Assembly: GCA_018806915.1 (NCBI GenBank)
Contig: JAGKQI010000034.1
Coordinates: 372,001-436,000, forward strand
Direction: 5' to 3'
DNA from: Phytophthora colocasiae
Lineage: Eukaryota > Oomycota > Peronosporomycetes > Peronosporales > Peronosporaceae
DNA length: 64,000 bases
Under the pieces are notes generated by a model. That model was not told the DNA's origin. It made no database searches and was given only the letters and a program-made list of their open reading frames with translations. Shown piece after piece: positions 53,301-62,629 of this stretch (positions within the stretch are counted from its first letter, which is position 1; each line of letters begins with the position of its first letter). The position numbers were made by a program, and so were the translations under genes.

Positions 53301-53474
53301 GGAGCTTGAGCAGCTGTAGGCTTGGTCAGCAGGGCGGGGGGGTGGGGGGGGGGGGCTTGTGCGTGGCCTGGCGAGTGAGAAAGTGGACGACGTAGGCACA
53401 TCATGGAGTGAGCTTGGTGGTTGGCAAAACCACCCGACTTGCTCTTTTTTTTGCTGGCTGGCTGGGCTTGACAC

Positions 53475-54255
53475 GCATGAAGGATAGAAGTGGTTTGAAA
53501 AATAGTGGGTTAGATTGGGTTAAAACGAGGTTAAATCAAGATACATTATGATAGGTTATGTGATAAGAAAGTGTTGAAGACTCGTTACATAGGTACGGAC
53601 ATCCGTTTTCCGGCACGATCCATTGGCACTACGCGAGCTTTTTATTGTGGTGCGTAGCGCTTCGACGAAGCTGACACGAGCTCAAGGCGGATGGAAGAAG
53701 ATGCCACTGTAGTGAGACTGTGTGTGCATTGCTAGTAGCAATTTGCTACGACAAAGCGTTTGCTGCTTTAGGTTACAGCGAAAATGTTAAACCGGCTACT
53801 TCAGTTTCCAGTCTTGCCGTTGGCCGCTTGTCCATGCCAATCACGTTCACTGTCAAACTATTGCACGTCATGCATCCTCAGTGCGTTACAAGCCTAACTT
53901 TGCCCTAATTCGGTGTTGAAGCTGCATCCCATTCCGTCTCAGCTCAGCTCAGTGCCGACCCTGCATCCCATGCCGGTGCTTGAACTGCAATGGACGTCTG
54001 CAAAGCCTTCCAGGCTGGAATCCAGCATCCACGACGCAGCAGTCTCTTGTCTGTACAAACCTGTGTAAAATAGTTTTAGTGATAATAGCTGTTTCTGGTG
54101 GCATAATATATTACGTACTCCGATTGGCCATAAATATGTATATCATCTGCAACTGACGTGGGTGCACAGTGCACACGTATGATACCCTGTTGGACGGATG
54201 CAATTCATTCCTCGATCGTCCGCCGCCCCCCAACGTATTGATTTCTATCGTACTA
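53475..54255. other. Intergenic spacer
   Basis: About 780 bp between the divergent NAGS and XendoU genes with only short frames. ATTCATTCC at about 54206-54214 has the TCATTYY initiator form and lies 40-50 bp before the XendoU ATG. Short imperfect repeats (CTGCATCCCAT) occur at about 53920-53970. No gene is called. Confidence 0.45.
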
Positions 54256-55751
54256 ATGGCCAGTGCCACTCCAACCTGTGCGTATATTGCTGGAATTGCA
54301 ACATCAAATTTGCTACCACCTAACAGTCCACTATTTCTGACAGTCTCAGAGCTCAAGAGCCTGTCCGCCGCATGTAACAAGCTCTGGGAGCTGGACACCA
54401 ACCGGCTGGAAGCAGGCATTCATTATGAACTGAACCTGCAGGAAGGCAAGACCGCCTATGCCCGCGGTGACGCTGCACGTGATCCACTCTTCACCTTCGT
54501 GGACCCGAGTGTATTCGACCGCCGCACGTTCAAGTTGCTCTTCGATCTACTGGACAACTACGAGCGTGAGGTTGGACAGTGCCATGCAATTGCAGTTGGA
54601 TGGAGAAGAGATTACTGATACTATTTGGTGTTTGTTGCTATTGTTCAGACGGGTGTGACGGAACGAGTGACGCCGCAAGAGTTGGCGGAGAACAATGCCT
54701 TCTTAAATGCAGTGATCGAGACTGCTCCCATGCGCTATGCCCATGCGTACGTTTAGTTGTATTGTGCTGCTACGTGTTGCATTTCGTTTGATTAATTATG
54801 GGCAATTTGCAGTTGGTTGGTGAAGAACAAGAAGTTCACGGGAGATATTAAGGACTTTAAGAAGAAACTCGAGTTCATCTGGTTTGGGCTGTACCGCCGA
54901 GAAGTGCGCAACGATTCGTCGGGCTTCGAGCACGTATTTGTGGGCGAAGAAAAGAATGTAAGTCCATACCCCATGTTGATACATGTACGATAGTGATGTT
55001 TTTACTAACTCTTGTAAAACTAAATACTTTTGAATTGTTCAGGGCAAGATCTGTGGCTGCCACAATTGGCTCCAAGTGTACAACGAGGAGCGCAATGGCC
55101 GCATCGACTACCGAGGCTACATTCGTCCCAGACAGCGCGGATGCAAGTTTATGGAGCCCCACAACAAGGAACAGTTGATTACTTTCCAGTTCCAGTGGGA
55201 AGACGAAATGAAACCTGTGTCCACGAGGTAAGACTTCCAAAACCAAAGTTTCAAAATGATTCCTAACCGAAGGTGTATGTGTATTTTGCTCCAGCTTAAT
55301 TGGAGTGAGCCCGGAATTCGAAATGGCTTTATACACCATGTGCTTCCTCAACGGCCAGGAGAACAACCACGTCCAGCTCGGACCGTACCTGTGCAACATC
55401 AAGTGTTTCACGTTCGGCCATGGCAAGGACACCAAGATCGGAACGGCTTTCCCAGAAGCTCTGCCACTCTCAGATGCGCAGGCTGCAACGAAGATCCAAG
55501 CTATTCTACGTGGCCGCCACACTCGCGTGCAGAACCCTCACGTTCGTCGTCACCAGGCCCCACCCCCTCCTCCTGGTGCTGCCTGGGGTCCGCCACCTGG
55601 AGGTGCTGCCACTCCGGCCCCACAGCCCCCCCGTTCGACTGGGAATGCGTGGGCTAAGCCATTAACTCAGCCTGCTGCCCAAGCACCCACTGCCCCTGCA
55701 CCTGCAGGCCCAAAGCCGACTGGAGCGTGGGCTCAACCTCACAAGTGGTAG
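54256..55751 (+). CDS. XendoU/ENDOU-family endoribonuclease with IQ motif and Pro-rich tail (399 aa)
   Basis: Five exons: 54256-54570, 54649-54746, 54813-54957, 55043-55227 and 55295-55751, all in phase. The XendoU domain spans about residues 25-295: ELKSLSAACNKLWELDTNRL, YARGDAARDPLFTFVDPSVF, NNAFLNAVIETAPMRYAHAW and IKDFKKKLEFIWFGLYRR. The two catalytic histidines lie in SSGFEHVFVGE and CGCHNWLQVY, and the lysine region in MEPHNKEQLITFQFQW. It should cleave RNA at uridylates. After the domain come ATKIQAILRGRHTRVQ (an IQ motif) and about 70 residues of Pro/Ala/Gly ending GAWAQPHKW. No signal peptide is evident, unlike many animal ENDOU proteins, so a cytosolic or nuclear role is likely. Confidence 0.87.
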
Positions 55752-55888
55752 CTTCGAAAATCGATCGAGTGCTTCATTGCAGACATGTAGATATTAATAC
55801 CGGTAATCAGCTTTTTCCTGCCTCTTACATCCGTTTCGTGCCTGGTTGACATGCTACAAGGTGTTTCCTGAATTAGGACTCGTCTCTG

Positions 55889-57900
55889 ATGGTTTCACAA
55901 CCGAAGCTGCTTGATCTTCGAGCGCCCCTCCATTCCCTGCAGTGTAGAAGCAGCCAAGCTAAAGCCGTAGAAATGGAAGCCAAAGGCTCGGGAGACCGCA
56001 ATGAGAACACGCACAAGTCGTCCAAGGGCCGACCAGATGAAGCTGATGTCAATATGGACGAGTCGGAAGCCCCCACTCCCGAGGTGGTGGCTTTACGTCA
56101 CGGATACAACCAAACGTACATCGTCCGGTCCAGCAAGAACAATCTTCATGAAGTTCTTTTCCGCTGTGGTAATTGGTGCTACAGTGGTAAAGTCGACTTG
56201 GGCAGTTCCGATCTAGAACTCGCCGATCTCCCGGTAGTCGTTCCTGCACTTCAGAAACAGCAGGCATCGTTGCAATATCTGTGCGAGTGGAAGGCAATGC
56301 CCTCGACGTCGCAGTACTCGCCACCCCTCGAGACTTTGTACGACGTTTACGACTTCATCGGTGCTGAGCTCTCTAGTGAACGAATTGAGCGTAAATTGAT
56401 GAAGGCAGCGGAAGATCACGCGTGGGTGGACAGTGATGATGACGGCAACTCCAAGACGTTCTTCGAGCTGCAGAGTGGTGGCTACGACTGCTTTGATGGT
56501 GTGGACATCGTGGCCAGCAAGACCTTCGTCCGTGGTCTGGTGCTTCTGGTTATTTACTACCAACGAAGCTTCTACGTTGTATTGCAGGCAGCAGACGGAG
56601 AGCAACCTCTGCTGGATGTACGTTTCCCAGACCTCTCCGCTCACCTGCAGGGTATCCACTTGCAGAGCTACCGTGAAGATGATTGCAGTAATATGAAGAA
56701 ACTCACTCTGTGGCAGGCAGCGAATGCAGGCAAGCACCAAAGCCCTCCAAAGCCTTTGAAGGTGCAGTGCAAAGATGTTAGTGGCACAGGCTACAACCAA
56801 ACGTTCCTCATCCGCCGCACACCTCGTATGGAAGGATCGACAAATACTCCAAGTCTGCGCGAAGTTCTTTTCCGATTTGGAAATTGGTGCTACAATGGAC
56901 ACGTCGATCTCGGGCCGAAACTTGAGTTGTCGGATATTCCTATCATCATCCCTATGCTCCGTCGACAACAAAGTGCTCTGGTAATGTCCAATTTGTACAC
57001 ATTTTCACTCACTATCTCCGATATCTTACCGTTGTTGAGTATTATTTTTCAGACTTTTATGTGCGAAGTTTCCAAGATGCCGGCGACATCTCTGTTCACT
57101 CCGTCGATGGAGCACTTGGCCGAAATTGTGCCTGCCATGCAGGAGGAAATGTCAAAGGCGGAACAATTCGTGCAGATGTTGGCTCAGACTGGTGGTTCCT
57201 TCGTCAAGAGTAAGGGGAACGTTGGGAGCTGGCTGGAAGATGATAATGTCGAGTGTTTTTTCGAAATTGCTATGGCGAAATGTGCCGCGTTCCAGGTTAG
57301 TTCTCATTTTAGATGATAACCATTGAAAGATGATCACTAACTTTTGTGCAACAGGATGTTGAGGCAATTGCCAGCAAGATTCATGTTGGAGGGGTTGTTC
57401 TTGTTCTGCTTTACTACGACTACACGTTCTACGTCTACCTCGAAAGCGGAGAGGAAGAGCAGGCTCTACTGGATACCAACTTTCCAGATGTATCGCTTCA
57501 AAAGGAGGGGGTTCAGCTTAAAACCTACCGCAATGGAGTTTCTGGTTGCGAGGAGCTTCGACGTATCAGTCTTTGGAAGGTCGAAAACGAATTCACCGAG
57601 GAGGAGGACGAGGAGGAGGACGCTGCAGCTGTCGATTGTATCACTTCTCGCAACAAGGGACAGTTTCGAGCTGATCCCAAGGAGGAACGCAGACGTGAGG
57701 AAGAAGTCAAGTCGCCAACAGATTCAGACGCCAAAGTGGCGAAAGACATGCAGTCACGCAAGTCTGCCTTGCCCCATCATATTGCACCGCTTAAACGCCC
57801 CAGTGCTGCCGCTACCAACCTTAAGGGAATGCCTGACTCCGGTATGAAGGCTCCATGGGATGACACCGGAAAGCCACTTGGAATGCGAGCCAGCAAGTAA
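55889..57900 (+). CDS. Internally duplicated protein of unknown family (about 626 aa, 3 exons)
   Basis: Exons 55889-56980, 57053-57295 and 57355-57900, in phase. Two copies of one module make up the protein. Copy A has GYNQTYIVRSS, LHEVLFRCGNWCYSGKVDLG, LELADLPVVVPALQKQQ, then FVRGLVLLVIYYQRSFYVVL with LLDVRFPDLSAHLQGI and LTLWQA. Copy B has GYNQTFLIRRT, LREVLFRFGNWCYNGHVDLG, LELSDIPIIIPMLRRQQ, then HVGGVVLVLLYYDYTFYVYL with LLDTNFPDVSLQKEGV and ISLWKV. Each module is about 230 residues. Acidic linkers follow (EEEDEEEDAA). I do not recognise the fold. MEAKGSGD at 55973 could be the true start. Confidence 0.8.
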
Positions 57901-58027
57901 CTAAGAGCATCAGGTCGTAAACCACTCGGTGACAGTTATAAAATGCATCCTGAATTCTTCATAGTGCAGCAGATTTCAGCAATAGGAAATACACAGTATT
58001 CAAACCCACCTACCGCTAGCGTTATTC

Positions 58028-59636
58028 CTAAAATTCCTCTTCGGCGACGGTGAGCCAGTCAGGGATACTGGTACCTTTCGAGCTTGAGTACTCTTGGGAA
58101 GATATAGCTGACACACGTGCACTATCAGTTGCAGCATAAATTGATCCACCCACCCAAGCTAGCATGTTCCGAGGGAAGTACGTCTGAACGACCTGCGCTC
58201 GGTCAACAGCCTCAGCAGCGGAAGCGAACTCGTTGTCGTGGCGAAGTGCCTCACGAACTTCAGCTACCACTCGTTGGGCGAGTCCTGAAAACGTAGCCGG
58301 CTTAGTTCAACATCACACGCAAGTCATCCGTTTCGCATCAAACGTACCAGGAATCATTGCGGTTCCCCCCACAAGCAGTAAATTTTCCAGCATGGCAGCT
58401 CTGATGTCGAGCGGGGCCTTCTTTATGACGTGGATGATACCATCGACAATGGACGTGCCCTCCGTACTGTCGTCTCCTGCAGCGAGAAAAGGCGATTTAA
58501 GTCCTTGGTTAATGACTATCAATCCACACAGTTTACCAATAAGTAGCTGCTCCACTGCAGTAGTGCGCAGATTCCCAGAGACCTGTCAAGTAACCTGGGA
58601 GTTAGGTCCATCGTAGATACTACGCAAAACATATCCTTTGACCTGCAGAATGTCGTTGTCTTGTGTCTTGAACTCGGCATCAACTACATTCGGCAACGGA
58701 TCCTTCATCTCCACAGAGCATCTAAGTTAGTACAGTCCCATGATCTACTCAAACCATAATGTCTTACTTTTTGTTGAGCAAAGCATGCTCGCTCCAGGAT
58801 ATCTTCTGCCATTGCCTCCATCACAGGCATAGTAAGCTTGGAACCGTCCATCGGTTGATCACGAGAAGCATCCAGCTCTCGCTTAATAACCTCACAGCAG
58901 TTCCGGCTCCCAACAGACACCGCTACAACAAGTAACCAGCGTGCATTTAGCTTCATCTCGAGTTTTCATTAAGCAGTAGCGCAATTTAAACTTACTCTCA
59001 TAAAGATAAGGCAGGGGAATGCCCTTGAACACAGGTAGCAACCTCGTCTCCGCCCACCCACAGTCCACCACCAATGCCGTGTGGTTGGCTGTAGCATACA
59101 GCACCGCCACCATCGAAGGAATCATTGTCACTGCTGACGCCTAAAAAGCAGCAATACATCTGAATTCAGTTTTTAAAAAACCTATCACCAACCTTTGCAA
59201 TTAATCACCTTGAGTACGTCAAACAGAATGTGGAGTAGCGTCTCTCGGAACACTCGAGGCAGCAGAAGATCTTCACAAACTACAAAACGCCGGCGTGTCG
59301 GATTCACCAGTAGCAAACTTGTCATTTCCACCAGAATCAGTCACCCTTAATAATATCTTCAATACAAAGCATAGTCACTTACTCGAAACACAGCGAGTGC
59401 AGCTTCGGATACAGATATTGACCCCATTCCGCAGCACTCAAAGGTTTCTGTAGCATATCTCCCACCTGAAAAATGCAGTAAATCAGTATATTTACCATAC
59501 CGGATCACCATTATGAAACCTGTACCTGCCAGCGCTCCACACATCGAGGTGAACGCTCCCCAGAGATGCCACAACGGGCGTAACGGGCCCCCAGATCGAG
59601 CACGAGCGCACTCTTGTCACCTAGGGAGCTACTCAT
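58028..59636 (-). CDS. ARP10: Actin-related protein 10 (dynactin pointed-end Arp)
   Basis: Multi-exon on the minus strand; exon 1 (from 59636) gives MSSSLGDKSALVLDLGARYA and RCGISGERSPR, the first nucleotide-binding loop of the actin fold. Later exons give VAVLYATANHTALVVDCGWA, with the second phosphate loop (VVDCG). They continue FKGIPLPYLYESKF, DGIIHVIKKAPLDIRAAMLE, NLLLVGGTAMIPG and RNMLAWVGGSIYAATDSARV, ending PDWLTVAEEEF. The C-terminal LAWVGGSIYA matches the actin LAWxGGSI motif. ARP10/Arp11 caps the dynactin filament for dynein transport. Exon borders in the middle (58570-59500) are approximate. Confidence 0.82.
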
Positions 59637-59720
59637 GACAATTACCTCACAATAATGCCTCTGTAAACTTTTGAACAATTTCACTTTAGTGACAGTAGAA
59701 CAGTTGAAGAGAAGCTCTCC

Positions 59721-60424
59721 ATGGCGGATGTTCTGCTGGTGCTCATTGTGGTCTCGCAGGTGGCGCTGTATCTGCTTATCGGATACCTTTTCCGCACATT
59801 AAACCGCAAGTATCGTGGCCGCAATACTAGCGAGTTGCAGCGGGCGTTGATCACTAGGCGAGTGATTGCAATTCTTTAGAATATCAGTGGATACTTTGGT
59901 TTTGACCTCGGAATTGCTTTGCAGGGAGGAGACGATTGGCGAACATCGCATCGATATTGCAGCATTGTATGTGGGAAAGTTGGCCTTATTGTACATGTAA
60001 TATGTAAACAGAACGATTGACTGAGTTTTGGATTTCTAGAGATGCAGAGGAGGAAGTTGTGCGGTGTCGAGTGTGTGCGTTTGCAAACACGCAACGGTTC
60101 GGTGAGAAGCTCAAGCTGTCGCCGACAGAGATGACTAGAGCAAGGAACCCTCTCACCGCTCGGCAAGTGCGTGTAAGGTAAGATACAGGGGTTTCGTGAC
60201 TAAAGTGCATTTTTCTGACGTTGTTGAGCGGCGGTTTATTAGGCGTCGAACGGAATGGCATGGGCAGGTTAAACATGGGGAAGTGTCTTGGCTTCGAGAG
60301 CCTGCTCAAGAGTGTTTTCAGTACCCAGGTTACGTGGCAAGATTTCGTGGAAAAGAAGACAGAGATGATGAAACGGAAGTGGCCGTGGTTTTACCCGATG
60401 GAGAGCCCGGATCAATCATTATGA
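59721..60424 (+). CDS. Small single-span membrane protein, function unknown
   Basis: MADVLLVLIVVSQVALYLLI is an N-terminal membrane anchor, followed by basic YLFRTLNRKYRGRNTSE. Three introns are proposed: about 59862-59930, then 59974-60040, then 60173-60240. The first junction is ambiguous. It can be read as a GT-AG intron (…TRR then ETIGEH) or as a GC-AG intron one step away. VVRCRVCAF has a CxxC pair. The C-terminus is aromatic and basic (MMKRKWPWFYPMESPDQ). The family is not recognised. Transcribed divergently from ARP10, 85 bp apart. Confidence 0.5.
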
Positions 60425-61420
60425 AGCTGCACAGTGAAACGAGGTTGATAAAAATCGATACTGTCTCTGCTGGAGATTCAAACGGGCTTGAGTTCGCGAC
60501 CAGATCTCCTTCGCCAAGGAATGTCGATGTTCAAGGCCTGATAGCTCTGTCGGCACTAATTCTTTATCGTGCTCAAATTTCCAACTCGAAGGGCGCTTGG
60601 GGTCACACGAGCAGGAACTAGGAACCACATGTCACCAGGAGAACCCGGGAGGACGCTGCCCAGTAGAGACGGCTAGGGAGAAGACATTTTGTAGCAACCA
60701 CAGACTCGGGGAAGTCCATAGTTTGTCCTCGTGCTAAACCCGATACAACATGTAATATACAAGTTTGCACCACCCTTCATGTGTTCCAGGTAAGTACTCA
60801 CACTCAAGACACTATCGATAAGCGCCACAACTACGTGGTTGCTGACCACGGTCCCCGCCACACTACCCATGCTACTCCATCGTCGCACCTCAGAACTCTG
60901 CGCCTCCGAACGATTACCAAAGGGTCCACGCCGACCTGTGCGTCGCAGAACGTGGCCACTCCCTTAATGACCTTCTACTGTTGTTGGGTGGAGCCGAACT
61001 CTCCACGCGTGTATTTCCAAAGCTCCTTAACTCTCCACAATCGCGCAGAATCGGAACTGAGAGATCCGACGGCCAGCCGCACGTCGAAGAGCTCTCCTAG
61101 CTACCGTAGTCCCTCTATCACTACACCTATCCTAAGTATAGTGCCTGCCACCGTCAGGATCCTCCCTCGGCGACTCCTTGGGTGTCTTCCTAGCCGTCCA
61201 TTGCCTTGTGTCCACGTCGTCCAGCCTCTCTGGTTCCCTGTGTCCTTGTGTGTTTCGTGCCGTGTCATTCCTCCCATTGCGATCTTCGAAAGTCGCCGTT
61301 CTTCAACTTCAAGGTCTCTGCTATCTTCCTGTAGTCTCCGATTGACTGGTATCCACTTCACTGTCACTAGTAAGGTCAATAATCACTGACACTCCAAATT
61401 GTTCCTCTGAGACTTGCTTT
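60425..61420. other. Region downstream of gypsy pol, may hold its 3' LTR
   Basis: About 1 kb without a supported gene. If the gypsy element is complete, its 3' LTR should be here on the minus strand, perhaps starting TGTAGTGATAG at 61125 after a short purine run. The partner LTR lies outside the window, so this cannot be confirmed. Long open frames here (60781-61389 plus) are antisense. Confidence 0.4.
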
Positions 61421-62629
61421 TCACAAATGGTTGGTGACATTTGTCCACACGCCATTCCCCGCCTGAAGATCGTCCCCGATCTTTCCTTGCTCGAACAGTG
61501 TTTCGAACTGTTGCGCTGTGAGCCAGGCTGGTACCACAGGTCCACCTGGTCGATTTTGATACTCGACACGGTACTGGGTTTCGTACCGGCCAGCTTTGTT
61601 TCGGACCTTTCGCTGTCCTCGTTCGCGTACTGTTCCAGCTGTAGCTTCCTCCATAATGGTCTTCGCTGCTGATGGCCATCGTGATTGTCCGTGTCCTCGG
61701 AGAGCTCGCGTAATTCCATCCCTTGGTGCTGCGTCACCGTGATTAGCGCCTTCCGAGTCTCCTCCTGGTCGTTGTTGTTGTTCCCTAACTTTCTCATTCG
61801 TTTTTGAGGTTTCCGTAGCACTTGGTATCCCGCAATCTGCATCTGGACCCATCGTTTCGACTTCTGCTTGCGTCGGTCGGTCACGAAGAGCATTCCGTTT
61901 TGCTGCTCGTGCTTCACGTGCCGCTGTCTCTGCACGCCGTTTTGCCGCTTGTTCTTGCTGGTTACCGCTGTGCACTTCGTCATCGCGCCTTCTCTTGCGC
62001 TGCTTATTCGTCACTGAAGTCTGTGGGGTAGTTGTAGTCGTCGTAGCCGGCGTCGGTATATTTTTGCCCACTGACGGTTCGCTTGCTGGGGTGTTGGAAC
62101 GTCCTGCTGCCGTACTGTGCTGGTCGCTCGAGGGCGTTGCTGGTACGTCCGTGGTTTTCGTAGCTATTCCTGCAATTTCCCGTTGAGTGCCTCCCGTTCT
62201 TGTCGTCGTTGCAGTACGTTCAACGGGTTCCACAGTTGCTGTCGTGTCATCATTACCACCTGTCCCCTCGACGTCCTGCTGGTGCTGTCCTGCTGAAGGT
62301 ACACTAACTGCTTGTCTTTGACTTGCTTCTTGAGTCCGTTCTTCTCCAGGCCTTGGTACTTGCACTTCACCTTCCATGAGCTCGTCGTCCTTGGCTAGAT
62401 CCTTCAGTATCTGATCTGCCACCACTGCTAATTGACTGCGAGGTCGGTAGTAAGAGACTAGAAAGCTACAATGGGCAACTAGCTCTTCCCCAGTATCTTC
62501 TCGACGTACAATCCAGTTGTCAAACCCTCCATCGGCCGTAATCTTCGCCGGTCCGATCCATTGGTGAGCGAGTTTCGTCACTCCCGTTCCACGTGGCGGT
62601 CTGAAGATCCAAACCATGTCTCCAACCAT
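61421..62629 (-). CDS. Gypsy pol C-terminal extension, out of frame with integrase
   Basis: Starts VGDMVWIFRPPRGTGVTKLA and HQWIGPAKI, the SH3-like integrase C-terminal domain that should continue from YYSHKVRNNV in the other frame. One base gained or lost near 62630 separates the two. After it come about 270 residues of Thr/Ala/Arg/Glu-rich low complexity, then a terminal KAGRYETQYRVEYQNRPGG and PVVPAWLTAQQFETLFEQG. These could be a diverged chromodomain-like end, as in targeting gypsy elements, but I cannot confirm that. Confidence 0.8.
   Translation of the reverse strand: MVGDMVWIFRPPRGTGVTKLAHQWIGPAKITADGGFDNWIVRREDTGEELVAHCSFLVSYYRPRSQLAVVADQILKDLAKDDELMEGEVQVPRPGEERTQEASQRQAVSVPSAGQHQQDVEGTGGNDDTTATVEPVERTATTTRTGGTQREIAGIATKTTDVPATPSSDQHSTAAGRSNTPASEPSVGKNIPTPATTTTTTPQTSVTNKQRKRRRDDEVHSGNQQEQAAKRRAETAAREARAAKRNALRDRPTQAEVETMGPDADCGIPSATETSKTNEKVREQQQRPGGDSEGANHGDAAPRDGITRALRGHGQSRWPSAAKTIMEEATAGTVRERGQRKVRNKAGRYETQYRVEYQNRPGGPVVPAWLTAQQFETLFEQGKIGDDLQAGNGVWTNVTNHL

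Noticed and set aside
53301..53474. N-terminal extension of N-acetylglutamate synthase to 53474
   Set aside because: It reads a poly-Pro stretch from the G tract and would bury the mitochondrial presequence that begins at 53300.
59862..59930. GC-AG intron in the small membrane-protein gene
   Set aside because: A GT-AG reading two codons away also keeps frame, so the rarer class is not needed.
60781..61389. 202-codon plus-strand frame
   Set aside because: Ser/Thr/Pro-rich with no domain. It lies opposite the gypsy 3' end and possible LTR, so it is judged antisense.
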